64,000 bases of DNA from FEN-1219 sp963810755 (lineage in GTDB: Bacteria > Pseudomonadota > Gammaproteobacteria > Steroidobacterales > Rariloculaceae). The stretch lies in NCBI GenBank assembly GCA_963810755.1, contig CAWEOP010000009.1, positions 1 through 64,000 of the forward strand. Reading direction: 5' to 3'. The notes beneath the pieces are model-generated. The model was not told where the DNA came from, did not search any database, and saw nothing but the letters and a program-made list of their open reading frames with translations. Positions 1 to 8,342 of the stretch are shown one piece after another. The stretch's first letter is position 1, and every line of letters starts with the position of its first letter. Made by a program: the position numbers and the translations under genes.

Positions 1-12
1 GTTCCGGCGAAC

Positions 13-105
13 GGAGAGGTGGCCGAGCGGTTGAAGGCGCACGCCTGGAAAGTGTGTATACGCCCAAAAGGCGTATCGAGGGTTCGAATCCCTCCCTCTC
101 CGCCA
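13..105 (+). tRNA. tRNA-Ser(GGA), CCA encoded
   Basis: The 7-bp acceptor stem GGAGAGG at 13-19 pairs with CCTCTCC at 95-101, followed by discriminator G and CCA at 103-105. The anticodon loop is CTGGAAA, so the anticodon is GGA (serine, UCC/UCU). There is a long variable arm of the class II type, and the T arm contains GGTTCGAATCC. Only 12 bases of upstream sequence are in the window, so the promoter is not visible. An IS481-type element begins 7 bases after the CCA. Confidence 0.97.
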
Positions 106-112
106 CGACGCG

Positions 113-141
113 TGTAGGGTCTCACGACCCTAGTGACACAT
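113..141 (+). repeat. IS481 left terminal inverted repeat
   Basis: Begins TGTAGGGTCTC and ends GTGACACAT. Compared with the reverse complement of 1105-1133, 17 of 29 positions agree, including the outer TGT and all nine inner bases GTGACACAT. The transposase stop codon lies inside it. Confidence 0.82.
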
Positions 142-1061
142 CAGCTCGCGTTTTTGCCATCAATCGTTCGAACGGAGTCTGGCCCTCCAGGGCCCCGTGC
201 GGACGATGGTAATTGTAGTAGTCCTCCCACTCACGCAGCTTGTCGTTGAACAGGTGGATGTCGTCGGAGATCCCGTCCCGGTCGAGCAGCTGGTAGAACT
301 ACTGGTCATCCACACGGTGTGAGCGCTCGACCTTGCCGTTCAGGTGAGGCGTCCGCGGGCGAATGTAGACGTGCCGGATGTCGAGCGCTTCGGCGTGCCA
401 GTGAAACCGGGACTGGAACTCTGCGCCATTGTCGGTCTGGATGAACCTGGATCCGAAACGGCAGGCGTTGCCGGACGTCGTCGAGGAACTGGATCGCGGT
501 GCGCTGATTGCACGCATCGTAGATCTTCAGCACGCGGATGCGCGTGCAGTCGTCGATGGCGGTGAACTGATAGAGCCGTTTTTTGGTCCCGGGAATGCGC
601 TCGAGGAACTTCACGTCCATCTGCAAGCGGTGGCCCGGCTGCGGCTTCTCATACCGTTGCCACCGTTTCTGATGCGGCTGATGCTTCTGATTGGCCGGCA
701 GCCGGTCCATACCGTGTTTGTCGAGGATCCGGTGCACCGATGAGCAGGCGATCGTGATCTGATGAAAACGCTCGAGGTAGGCGGCGATCCTGCCTGGCCC
801 GAAGTGATATTGCTGCCGCAGGTACAGGATCTTGCTGACAACTGCGCTGGAAGTGGCGCGCGGCGAGCGGTGGGGTGTCCGCGGTCGGTCGCCCAGGCCC
901 GCTTCTCCGAGCTCGTCAAACCGTCGTTTCCAACGGTAGAACGCCGTGCGCGAGATGCCGAAATGCCGGCACGTCCGCGCGACCTGACGTGGCTCGTCCT
1001 GCGCCCAACGTAGGATCTTCAGTCGCCACGCGGTGACCCGCGTTTGTTCTGCCTTTGTCAT
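122..1061 (-). pseudogene. IS481-family transposase, frameshifted and with an in-frame amber stop
   Basis: The intact product would be about 313 residues, a normal length for the family. It starts at the ATG at 1061-1059 with MTKAEQTR, has an N-terminal helix-turn-helix (ISRTAFYRWKRRF) and then the integrase core: first Asp in LQMDVKF, second in QTDNGAEF, Glu in NGKVERSHR. Between PFRIQ and FIQTDNG one extra base, at about 446-447, moves the reading frame. After HRVDDQ the restored frame meets TAG at 301-299. It then continues cleanly through FYQLLDRDG and YYNYHRPHGAL to a TGA at 124-122 within the left inverted repeat. Both lesions should remove activity unless frameshifting or suppression occurs. 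The sense of the rest of the frame suggests recent decay. Confidence 0.92.
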
Positions 1062-1104
1062 CGCTCTTCACTCCAAGCTTCAGCAGCCTTGAGAAAAGAG
1101 CTGA

Positions 1105-1133
1105 ATGTGTCACCCTTCTATTGGGATTTCACA
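1105..1133 (-). repeat. IS481 right terminal inverted repeat
   Basis: On the minus strand it starts TGTGAAATCC and ends GTGACACAT, matching the left repeat best at its inner end. It lies 43 bases upstream of the transposase ATG, the expected place for the promoter end of the element. Confidence 0.82.
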
Positions 1134-1213
1134 ATACCGCGTTTGACCGTGCAATGGCGCTCATGCTTTAGTACCCGGCGCCGCCGATCGGCGGCCATCA
1201 AGGGGACTCTCAG

Positions 1214-2053
1214 ATGCGCGCACTCGTCCTGCTCGCGGGCTTGTCGCTCGGGACCGGCGCGGTCACCGCGCAGCAAACCCAAACCGATTGGAACGCGCCG
1301 TTCCCCGCACATCGCGTGATCGACAACGTCTACTTCGTGGGCACGGCGCAGCTCGGCTCATTCCTGATCACCACCCCCGAAGGCCATATCCTCGTCAACA
1401 GCGACTTCGAGTCGACGGTTCCGTCGATCCGCAAGAGCGTCGAACAGCTCGGCTTCAAATTCAGCGACATCAAAATCCTGCTCGGCAGCCACGCTCACGG
1501 CGACCACATGGAAGGAGACGCGCTCGTGAAGCAACTCACGGGCGCGACCGTGATGGCGATGGAGCAGGACGTGCCCGCGCTGCGTGCGATGCAGCCCGGC
1601 GGGAAGCCGCACCCGATCGACCGGGTGCTGCACGACGGGGACCACGTGACGCTCGGGGGCACGACGCTCACGGCTTACCTCACGCCCGGCCACACGAAGG
1701 GTTGCACGAGCTGGGGTCTCGACGTGCGCGAGAACGGCAAGACGTCTCACGCACTGATCGTCTGCAGCTTCGGCGTGAACGACAACTACACGCTCGTGGG
1801 CAACAAAGACTATCCGCAGATCGCGTCCGACTACGTCGCGACTTTCGCGAAGGCGCGGGCGCTGCCGGTCGACGTGTTCCTCGGCGCACACGGCTCCTTC
1901 TACGGCCTGCCCGAAAAGTACGAAGCGCTCCAGCGCCGCAAGGGCGACGAGCCGAATCCCTTCGTCGACCACGGGGGTTACCTCGCGCACATCGCGACAC
2001 AGGAACAGCGCTTCAAGACGATGCTCGAAGCGCAGCAGAAGGCCTCGCACTGA
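1214..2053 (+). CDS. Subclass B3 metallo-beta-lactamase-like protein
   Basis: A 279-residue secreted zinc hydrolase; B3 enzymes open the beta-lactam ring in the periplasm. Residues 1-20 form a signal peptide ending AVTAQ. The metal motif HAHGDH gives His93, His95, Asp97 and His98; the further ligands are His160 (TPGHTKG) and His226 (GAHGSF). The order and spacing match B3 (L1/FEZ type), with no Cys ligand of the B1/B2 type. The ATG has AGGGG about 10 bases upstream. It stands alone, 80 bases after the IS481 element, with no regulator alongside. Family membership is clear. Whether it acts on beta-lactams or on another substrate, such as a lactone, is not shown by sequence. Confidence 0.88.
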   Translation: MRALVLLAGLSLGTGAVTAQQTQTDWNAPFPAHRVIDNVYFVGTAQLGSFLITTPEGHILVNSDFESTVPSIRKSVEQLGFKFSDIKILLGSHAHGDHMEGDALVKQLTGATVMAMEQDVPALRAMQPGGKPHPIDRVLHDGDHVTLGGTTLTAYLTPGHTKGCTSWGLDVRENGKTSHALIVCSFGVNDNYTLVGNKDYPQIASDYVATFAKARALPVDVFLGAHGSFYGLPEKYEALQRRKGDEPNPFVDHGGYLAHIATQEQRFKTMLEAQQKASH

Positions 2054-2269
2054 CGCACCGCTAACGCGACCCTCGCTTAGCGCCCTTCCGCCGAACCGCA
2101 ACGCGAACCGCGCGGTACCGCGTCGCCCGCTCCGCGACGGAACCTCGCGCACACAGCGCCCGAACCGCCCGAACGGCCGCCGGTAGTAGCTAAGCTACTA
2201 CTTTCGCCATTCAAACGCGTTTATGCTTCGCGTCTTTCTTTCCAGCAACGTCTCATTGAGGAACTCATC

Positions 2270-3223
2270 ATGGCCGATAAGAAAGTCATTGCAGTAATTG
2301 GCTCGACTGGGCTCGCAGGGTGGCGGCCTCTGCCGAGCGATCCTGGCGGACGCGTCCGGCGGGTACGCGTGCCGCGCGGTGACGCGCGATACCGCAAGGA
2401 CAAGGCCAAGGCCCTCGCTTCGGCCGGCGCGCAAGTCGTGAAAGCCGATCTCGACGACGTCGAGAGCCTCAAGAAGGCCTTCGCGGGCGCATACGGCGTG
2501 TACGCCGTAACGAACTTCTGGGAGCACTTCTCGGGCGAGAAGGAAAAGGCCCAGGCCAAGAACATCGCTGACGCCGCGAAGGCCGCGGGCGTCAAGCACG
2601 TGATCTGGTCGACCCTCGAAGACATTCGCAAGTTCATGAAGGCAGACGACAAGCGGATGCCGATGCTTCAGGAGAAGTACCGTGTGCCGCACTTCGACGC
2701 GAAAGCGGAAGCGAACGCGTATTTCTCGGGCGTGCCGACCACGTTGCTCGTCACGACGTTCTATTGGGACAACCTCTTCATGTTCGGCCTCGCGCCGAAG
2801 AAGGGCGAGGACGGCAAGCTCGCCTGGACGTTCCCGATGGGGAACGCAAAGCTAGCGGGCATCGCCGCCGAAGACATCGGCAAGATCGCGTACAGCATCT
2901 TCAAGGCCGGCCCGCAATACATCGGCAAGACCGTCGGCATCATGGGTGAAGCGCTCACGATCGAGCAGATGGGCAATACGCTCTCGAAGACGCTCGGCGT
3001 GGGGCCCGTGAAGTACAACGCGGTCGAAGCCGACGTGTACCGCAGCTTCGGATTCCCTGGCGCCGACGAGATGGGAAACATGTTCCAGGCGTATAGGGAC
3101 TTCGAGAAGGAGATGCTCGCGAACCGGAGCGTCGAAACGGCTCGCAAGCTCAATCCGCAGCTACAGAGCTTCGAGCAGTTCGTGACGAAGCAAAAGAACG
3201 CGATCTTGCCCGCGATGGGCTGA
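2270..3223 (+). CDS. NmrA-like NAD(P)-binding protein with a 25-residue out-of-frame segment
   Basis: A 317-residue Rossmann protein of the NmrA/atypical SDR group (redox sensing or NADPH-dependent reductase). The N-terminal strand and glycine motif VIGSTGLAG is present (Gly11, Gly14, Gly17). Typical NmrA segments follow: ADLDDVESLKKAFAGAYGVYAVTNFWEH, VKHVIWSTLED and AEDIGKIAYSIF. Residues 17-41 (WRPLPSDPGGRVRRVRVP...) resemble nothing in the family. The same DNA read one base over gives GGLCRAILADASGGYACRAV followed by TRDT, which is exactly the expected helix and strand. So one extra base near 2318-2320 is compensated by one missing base near 2394-2395. The frame stays open, but the dinucleotide-specificity region is scrambled. 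This is either a sequence error or a compensated double mutation. A strong terminator follows. Confidence 0.87.
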   Translation: MADKKVIAVIGSTGLAGWRPLPSDPGGRVRRVRVPRGDARYRKDKAKALASAGAQVVKADLDDVESLKKAFAGAYGVYAVTNFWEHFSGEKEKAQAKNIADAAKAAGVKHVIWSTLEDIRKFMKADDKRMPMLQEKYRVPHFDAKAEANAYFSGVPTTLLVTTFYWDNLFMFGLAPKKGEDGKLAWTFPMGNAKLAGIAAEDIGKIAYSIFKAGPQYIGKTVGIMGEALTIEQMGNTLSKTLGVGPVKYNAVEADVYRSFGFPGADEMGNMFQAYRDFEKEMLANRSVETARKLNPQLQSFEQFVTKQKNAILPAMG

Positions 3224-3248
3224 AGACTCCTTCGGATCGTTCGAACGC

Positions 3249-3289
3249 GACGCCGCGCTGGGCCCGCCCGCGCGGCGTCCTCTTTTTTG
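3249..3289 (+). terminator. Rho-independent terminator after the NmrA-like gene
   Basis: Perfect 10-bp stem GACGCCGCGC (3249-3258) with GCGCGGCGTC (3270-3279), an 11-base loop and then a T tract TCTTTTTT. It lies 25 bases after the stop codon of the plus-strand gene and before the convergent uspA-like gene. Confidence 0.88.
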
Positions 3290-3306
3290 GTACGCGAACA
3301 CTCTGC

Positions 3307-3759
3307 CTAGGGGACGGGCCTTACCCTCACGGCGAGCACATCGCAAGACGCCTTGTGCAACACCGCGTCCTCGGTGAAGTCCACCAGCAGCGACAAGCCG
3401 TGGCGTTCGCGGCTGCCGAGCACGATGAGGTCGACGTTGCGCTCCCGCGCGGCGCGAAGGATTTCGACCTGCGTGTTGCCGACCGTCACGTGCAGCCGCC
3501 CGGCCGCAAGCCCGACGTCGGCCGCGAGCGTCTCGAGTCTTCGGCGCGCGCCGGCCGCGATCTCATCCTGAGTCTGCAGGATCGTCGGCGCGAGAAGCTC
3601 GGGCGAATCGAGCGGCGCGACGAGCGGCAAAGGTTCGACGACGTGCACGACGTCGAGCTCAGCGCCGGCGGTGGTCGCAACGGCCTTCGCTCGTTCTGCG
3701 ATTTGCACGCTGTCAGACGTGAGGTCCACGGCCAGCAAGATGCGGCGATAGATTCCCAT
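3307..3759 (-). CDS. Universal stress protein, UspA family
   Basis: A 150-residue single-domain Usp protein. It begins MGIYRRILLAVDLT, the first beta strand with its conserved Asp, and has ELDVVHVVEPL in the second strand. The C-terminal half contains VDLIVLGSRERHG and ends DVLAVRV. The region after GSRERHG lacks the clear G-2x-G-9x-G(S/T) ATP-binding pattern, so it is nearer the non-nucleotide-binding E. coli UspA type. It is transcribed alone toward the terminator at 3249-3289, convergent with the NmrA-like gene. Such proteins are typically induced in stasis or stress; nothing in the upstream sequence shows the regulator. Confidence 0.88.
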   Translation of the reverse strand: MGIYRRILLAVDLTSDSVQIAERAKAVATTAGAELDVVHVVEPLPLVAPLDSPELLAPTILQTQDEIAAGARRRLETLAADVGLAAGRLHVTVGNTQVEILRAARERNVDLIVLGSRERHGLSLLVDFTEDAVLHKASCDVLAVRVRPVP

Positions 3760-3858
3760 GACCGCCTCAGTCTACGCCGATCACATTGCCGCTGCGCAGG
3801 GCCGACCCGCGCGCGGGCGCGCAGCGACCGACCGTGCTCGCCATCGCCCAGCTAAGGA

Positions 3859-4794
3859 CTACTGGCCCGCTCGCGGCCGAGCCGCGCGGCTCTGTGCCGT
3901 CTCAGCGAAATAGTTCGTGATCGAATCGGGGTCGCTGAGCCAGATGGTCCGCAATCCGTTTCCAGGCGGCGACAACGGCGTCTCCACGCGTACTGCCCGC
4001 GACGCCGCCAGCGCGGCAACCGCGTCGACATTCGAGACGACATACTGGATACCCCCGCTCCCGGTGTCCGCGGGCAACGCTCGGCCGAAGCTGCGCAGCG
4101 TCACCGTCGTCGCGCCGTGCCGATACGAGTATTTCTTCGTGCCGAAGCGCGCGTCTTCTGCCGGCGGCAACTCCTCGAGTCCGACGAAGCTGCGATAAAA
4201 CGCCCGGCTGCGCTCGAGATCCGCGACCGTGAGCCCGACCTCGATGGCCAACAGCTGCTCGGTCGTGGGATTGGGCAGAATCACGAGCTCCACCGCCTGG
4301 CCGTCCGGATCCTGCACGAGCGCGCTGCGACGGTCCGAGCCGCGCTCCGCACCGAACTTCGGGGCCGGATAGCCGTGCTGCGCGAACCGCGACACGAGCG
4401 CGGCCTCGTCGGCGAAGAAGAACGTCACGAGGCGGAACCCCGTGGCGTCCGCGACGCCGCCGGCTTGGTATTGGCGGTTCGGCGTGCGCCGCGTGAGCTT
4501 GAACTCTTGAGCGCCAGCCTGAAATCGCGCGACGCCGCTGGAGTTCGTGGCCGTCACGTTCAATGTCTGCAGCTGCTTGAAGCCGAGAACCGGCCCGTAG
4601 AACTCGTACATTTTTTCCGGCTCGACCGCGAAGCGCCGGAACACGTTCATGGATGGCTGCCACAGGACCGGCGCGGCGCTCGCGAGGAGCGGCTCCGCCG
4701 CCGCTGCGGAGCTCGCCGCCCCGGACGGCGTTTGCGCACTCGCGCAGAGCGCGCTGCCGAAGGCCACTGCGAGCAGCGTGATTCGTGCAAGCAT
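3859..4794 (-). CDS. Exported two-domain VOC (glyoxalase/bleomycin-resistance fold) protein
   Basis: 311 residues. Residues 1-21 form a signal peptide (MLARITLLAVAFGSALCASA) followed by an Ala-rich linker. Two VOC repeats follow: about residues 50-175 (MYEFYGPVLGFKQLQ ... VQDPDGQAVELVI) and 185-300 (SRAFYRSFVGLEEL ... LSDPDSITNYF). The paired FYxxxxGF/L and DPDG elements are typical of the fold. The substrate is unknown; the family includes glyoxalases, dioxygenases and binding proteins, and an exported version argues against a standard cytoplasmic glyoxalase I. The ATG start gives the signal peptide directly. The gene is divergent from the M23 peptidase gene, with 78 bases between the two starts. 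Confidence 0.83.
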   Translation of the reverse strand: MLARITLLAVAFGSALCASAQTPSGAASSAAAAEPLLASAAPVLWQPSMNVFRRFAVEPEKMYEFYGPVLGFKQLQTLNVTATNSSGVARFQAGAQEFKLTRRTPNRQYQAGGVADATGFRLVTFFFADEAALVSRFAQHGYPAPKFGAERGSDRRSALVQDPDGQAVELVILPNPTTEQLLAIEVGLTVADLERSRAFYRSFVGLEELPPAEDARFGTKKYSYRHGATTVTLRSFGRALPADTGSGGIQYVVSNVDAVAALAASRAVRVETPLSPPGNGLRTIWLSDPDSITNYFAETAQSRAARPRAGQ

Positions 4795-4872
4795 CTTTCC
4801 CCCTTGACAGATCGATGCGGCGTGACGCGCCGCAAGTGTGAATCACGCGAGCTGCCGGTACAATCGCGCCCC

Positions 4873-6255
4873 ATGTGGAAAATACTCGTCATCCTTATCT
4901 TGTTGGGCGTCGGCGCCGCCTTCGCTTGGGTCAATGCGGGCCGCGCCGCGGGTCCCGTCATCGAGATCACGGGACCCGCCATGATCGGGCAAACCGGAGA
5001 GATCTCGGTCGCCGTGGTCGCACCGCGCGCCGCTCTGCAGCGCTTCGAGGTCAGCCTCAATCAAGAAGGCACGACGACACCGGTGTTTGCCCTGACCCCC
5101 GGCAACACGGCCGAGCTCTCGATCGACGGCGACCGCGTTTCGATCACGCGGCCCACGGGCAAGAAGACCGTGCCCACGTTGAAGCAGGGCAAGGCCGAGG
5201 TCGCCGTGACGGCCGTGCGCCCGGTACTGTTTGGGCTCCGCGAGGCGAGCTCGAGCGCGACGCGCAGCATCGATGTGCGCCTCGCTCCGCCTCAGATCGC
5301 CGTGCTGTCGTCGTTCCACTACGTCAACCACGGCGGCTCCGAAGCCGTCGTCTACCGCGTTACACCGCCCGACGTGGAGTCCGGCGTCCGCGTGGGCGAC
5401 TACGAATATCCGGGCTTTCCAGCGAGTGGGGCTGGCATTCAGAACGCCGATCCCGCGCTCCGCGTCGCGTTTTTCGCTCTGCTCTGGGACCAGGATCTGA
5501 AGACGCCGATCAACGTATACGCGCGTGACACCGTCGGCAACGAAGGTAGCGGGAGCTTCGACTACCGCGTGTTTCCGAAGCAGTTCCGCGCGAGCCGCAT
5601 CGACCTCGACGATCGCTTTCTCGCGCGCGTCGTTCCGCCGATCCTGCAGAACTCGACGGAGCTAAAGGTCGATGACCCTACCAACCTGCTGGCGTCCTAT
5701 CTCAAGATCAACCGCGACCTACGGCGGATGAACAATGCGACCATCACCGAGCTCGCGCACCACACTGCGCACGAGATTCTCTGGCGCGGGGCGTTCAAGC
5801 AGCTCATCAACACAGCGGTGGAGGCAGGATTCGCGGATCAACGCACTTACGTTTACGGCGGCCAAGAAGTCGACAAACAGGTGCACCTCGGTTTCGACCT
5901 TGCGTCGATCGCCGGCGCGCCCGTGCTCGCAGCCAATCGTGGCCGCGTCTTGCATGCGGGCTGGCTGGGGATCTACGGCAACTGCGTGATCCTGGATCAC
6001 GGCATGGGCTTGATGTCGCTGTACGCGCATCTGTCGTCCATCGGAGTGCAAACCGGCGACCTCGTGGATCTCGACGCCGAGCTCGGCCGCAGCGGCTCGA
6101 CCGGCCTCGCCGGCGGGGACCACCTTCACTTCACGATGCTACTGGCCGGCAACGCCGTTACACCTATTGATTGGTGGAGCGCTCAGTGGGTCCAGGATCG
6201 TGTGACGCGCAAGCTAGTGGATGCAGGCGCACCGACGGCCGCCACGCCACGCTAG
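4873..6255 (+). CDS. M23-family (LytM-type) metallopeptidase, membrane-anchored
   Basis: 460 residues. An N-terminal hydrophobic signal anchor (MWKILVILILLGVGAAFAW) is followed by a roughly 300-residue extracytoplasmic region rich in beta strands, then an M23 domain from about residue 330. The zinc site is visible: HLGFD (His338, Asp342) and HLHF (His417, His419), with YAHLS between. M23 enzymes cut peptidoglycan cross-bridges or peptides; with all ligands present this one should be active rather than an EnvC/NlpD-type activator. The ATG at 4873 is chosen because the signal anchor follows directly. An open frame continues far upstream but only antisense to the VOC gene. A TACAAT hexamer ends 8 bases before the ATG and no Shine-Dalgarno is seen, so the transcript may be leaderless. 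Confidence 0.87.
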   Translation: MWKILVILILLGVGAAFAWVNAGRAAGPVIEITGPAMIGQTGEISVAVVAPRAALQRFEVSLNQEGTTTPVFALTPGNTAELSIDGDRVSITRPTGKKTVPTLKQGKAEVAVTAVRPVLFGLREASSSATRSIDVRLAPPQIAVLSSFHYVNHGGSEAVVYRVTPPDVESGVRVGDYEYPGFPASGAGIQNADPALRVAFFALLWDQDLKTPINVYARDTVGNEGSGSFDYRVFPKQFRASRIDLDDRFLARVVPPILQNSTELKVDDPTNLLASYLKINRDLRRMNNATITELAHHTAHEILWRGAFKQLINTAVEAGFADQRTYVYGGQEVDKQVHLGFDLASIAGAPVLAANRGRVLHAGWLGIYGNCVILDHGMGLMSLYAHLSSIGVQTGDLVDLDAELGRSGSTGLAGGDHLHFTMLLAGNAVTPIDWWSAQWVQDRVTRKLVDAGAPTAATPR

Positions 6256-6503
6256 CCGTCACTGCGCAGCACCCGGGGTTCGCGACCACGAGCGCGAAAT
6301 CGGCGGGCCAGCAATGAAGGGCCGCTCGCCCTAACGCGCGCCGACAGGCTAGTACGGCAGCAACCAGGCCGGTTCACCGCTATTTTCGGGAAGGTCCCGC
6401 TCGCTACGCTTCCAAGTCCGATCTGCGCTAACCTATTCAGCCCCGGCTCTTGTCCCGCCCCCGCAGCGCGACCTTCGCAGCGGTGATACGCACGACTCTC
6501 ACG

Positions 6504-8327
6504 ATGTTGCCACCTGCAACCGACAAACCGAGACTCCCCGCGGAGCCGACGCCCGAGGAAGTATCCGCCGAGCTCGAACGCATTCTGAGCAGTCAATGCT
6601 TCGAGCAAGCCAGTCGCTCGCAAGAATTTCTGCGTTTCGTCGTCGAGCAATCCCTCGCGGGGTCCGCGGACCGGCTCAAGGGTTATACGATCGCGGTCGA
6701 AGTGTTTCGGCGCCCCGCCGACTTCGACGCGCAGTCGGATCCGCTGGTACGCGTCGAAGCGGGCCGTCTGCGGCGTCGATTGCTCGAGTACTACGTCGCC
6801 GAGGGTTACGCGAATCCGCTGCGAATCGAGCTACCGCGCGGCGGCTACGCGCCCGAGTTTCACTACAACGATTCGAAATCCTCTGAACCGATCGCCGCCG
6901 TGCCGATCGCTGTGCCGCCGCCGCGTCAATCGGATGTCGTGACGGCCGCGGCGGCGCCAAGTGGGCCGGCGCAGCGATCACGCCGTTCGCGCCGTCGCAA
7001 GCTGTTCGCGGCGGCTGCGCTAGCGACGATCGCGGTCCTGGCGGGGCTGCTCATCGTCGAGCGGCTCGACCCGACGCCCGGTCCGGCCCGCGGCGCGGAC
7101 TCGGCCGGCGCGCTCGCGCTTCCGAGCGGTCCCAAGATCCTCGTATTGCCGTTCGACAATCTCAGCGGCGACCCGAGCCTCGACTATGTGGCGGACGGCG
7201 TCACCGAAGAAATCATGCTGAAGTTGAAGGCCTTCAATCTGTTCGTGTTTGCGAGCCAGACGACGTGGTACTACCGCGATGCCATGCGCAAGCCGGAGGT
7301 GCTGCCCCCCGACGTCGACGCGCAGTACATCCTGGCGGGCAGCGTCCGCAAGACACCGGAGCGCGTTCGAATTGCGGCGCGGCTGGTCGATCGCGGCACG
7401 AGCGCACAGCTCTGGGCCGATGCTTACGACGAAGATCTCAGCGTCGCGACGCTGGTCGCGATTCAAGAGAAGATAGCGAATGAAGTCGCGAAGATCGCCG
7501 TACCCTACGGCCCGATCTATGAGCAAGAGCTCGCCCGTGCCTCTCGCAAGCCACCCGCAAGCCTCGACACGTACGACTGCGTTCTCAAGTACTACTCGTA
7601 TCGGCGCGCGCTCGATCCGACCACGCACGCGGAGACCACCGCGTGTTTCCAGAACGCAGTGGTCCGCGAGCCGATGTTCGCCGACGCTTGGGCCGGGCTC
7701 GCATTGCTCTATTTGGATGAGTACGGGTACGGATACAGCCAGCAGCAAAGTGCGAGCGGTCCGCTCGAGAGAGCGCGCGAGGCAGCGCGCACGGCACTCG
7801 ACATCGACGGCGAGAATTACTTGGCCAATCTCGCGCTGGCCCGCGTGCGGTTCTTCAGCGGCGACATCGCAGGCTTCATGCGCAGCGCGGACCGCCTGCT
7901 CGCCCTCGATCCGAACAACGCCGAGGCGCTCGCATTGATCGGTACGCTGTTGGTGATCAATTCGGGTACCCACGAGCGAGCGTTACCGCTCGTGGAAAAG
8001 GCGCTCGCGCTATCGCCGCGGCCGCCGACCTTCTACAACGTCGCTCGGGCGCTGACGGAGCTGCGCGACGGCCGCTACGACGCGGCTCTCATTTGGGCAC
8101 AGCGCATCGACACTCCGAATTGGTTCATTGCGCACGTGATCGCTGCAGCGACCGCCGGACTCGCCGGCCGCGACGACATTGCGGCACGCGAGACCGCGCG
8201 CCTGCTCGAGCTCTATCCGGGGTTCGGCGAGCGGGCACGCATGGAGCTCTCGAAGTGGCAGCCTGACCCGCTGCTGCTGGACGAGATCCTGCGTGGACTG
8301 CGCGCGGCGGGACTCGACGTCGCTTGA
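6504..8327 (+). CDS. Membrane protein with N-terminal regulator-like domain, TolB/FlgO-like domain and TPR repeats
   Basis: 607 residues from the ATG at 6504; a TTG at 6450 and a GTG at 6483 are alternatives. Residues 15-110 (FLRFVVEQSLAG, RVEAGRLRRRLLEYY, IELPRGGYAPEF) form the cytoplasmic domain seen at the front of many proteins loosely annotated as adenylate cyclases. A single TM helix lies at about 167-186. A TolB/FlgO-like domain follows (ILVLPFDNLSGDPSLDYVADGVTEE, YILAGSVRK, AQLWADAYDE), then TPR repeats to the end. No nucleotide cyclase catalytic domain is present, so the common cyclase label would be wrong here. Topology suggests it links an external sensor with a cytoplasmic, possibly DNA-binding, domain as CadC/ToxR proteins do; that is inference. 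The gene converges on the histidine kinase gene. Confidence 0.8.
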   Translation: MLPPATDKPRLPAEPTPEEVSAELERILSSQCFEQASRSQEFLRFVVEQSLAGSADRLKGYTIAVEVFRRPADFDAQSDPLVRVEAGRLRRRLLEYYVAEGYANPLRIELPRGGYAPEFHYNDSKSSEPIAAVPIAVPPPRQSDVVTAAAAPSGPAQRSRRSRRRKLFAAAALATIAVLAGLLIVERLDPTPGPARGADSAGALALPSGPKILVLPFDNLSGDPSLDYVADGVTEEIMLKLKAFNLFVFASQTTWYYRDAMRKPEVLPPDVDAQYILAGSVRKTPERVRIAARLVDRGTSAQLWADAYDEDLSVATLVAIQEKIANEVAKIAVPYGPIYEQELARASRKPPASLDTYDCVLKYYSYRRALDPTTHAETTACFQNAVVREPMFADAWAGLALLYLDEYGYGYSQQQSASGPLERAREAARTALDIDGENYLANLALARVRFFSGDIAGFMRSADRLLALDPNNAEALALIGTLLVINSGTHERALPLVEKALALSPRPPTFYNVARALTELRDGRYDAALIWAQRIDTPNWFIAHVIAAATAGLAGRDDIAARETARLLELYPGFGERARMELSKWQPDPLLLDEILRGLRAAGLDVA

Positions 8328-8342
8328 CCTACGAGCCCGCGC

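Larger units (their letters stand above)
113..1133. mobile_element. IS481-family insertion sequence, decayed
   Basis: About 1.02 kb bounded by imperfect inverted repeats (113-141 and 1105-1133), each starting TGT and sharing the inner block GTGACACAT at the same distance, 20 bases from the tip. It contains one transposase reading frame on the minus strand, whose stop codon lies inside the left repeat. No target-site duplication is evident (flanks GACGCG and ATACCG differ). The transposase carries a frameshift and an in-frame stop, so the copy looks unable to move by itself. The family call rests on single-frame organisation, an N-terminal helix-turn-helix, the DDE residues and the size. Confidence 0.9.

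Noticed and set aside
107..1139. Target-site duplication of the IS481 element
   Set aside because: The bases just outside the two ends (GACGCG and ATACCG) do not match, so no duplication can be claimed.
4804..4809. TTGACA as a -35 for the M23 peptidase gene
   Set aside because: It lies 49 bases from the nearest -10-like hexamer (TACAAT at 4859-4864), too far to work as a pair.
4117..4872. Upstream extension of the M23 peptidase frame
   Set aside because: It would run antisense through the VOC gene and put 250 unrelated residues before a proper signal anchor; the ATG at 4873 is the sensible start.
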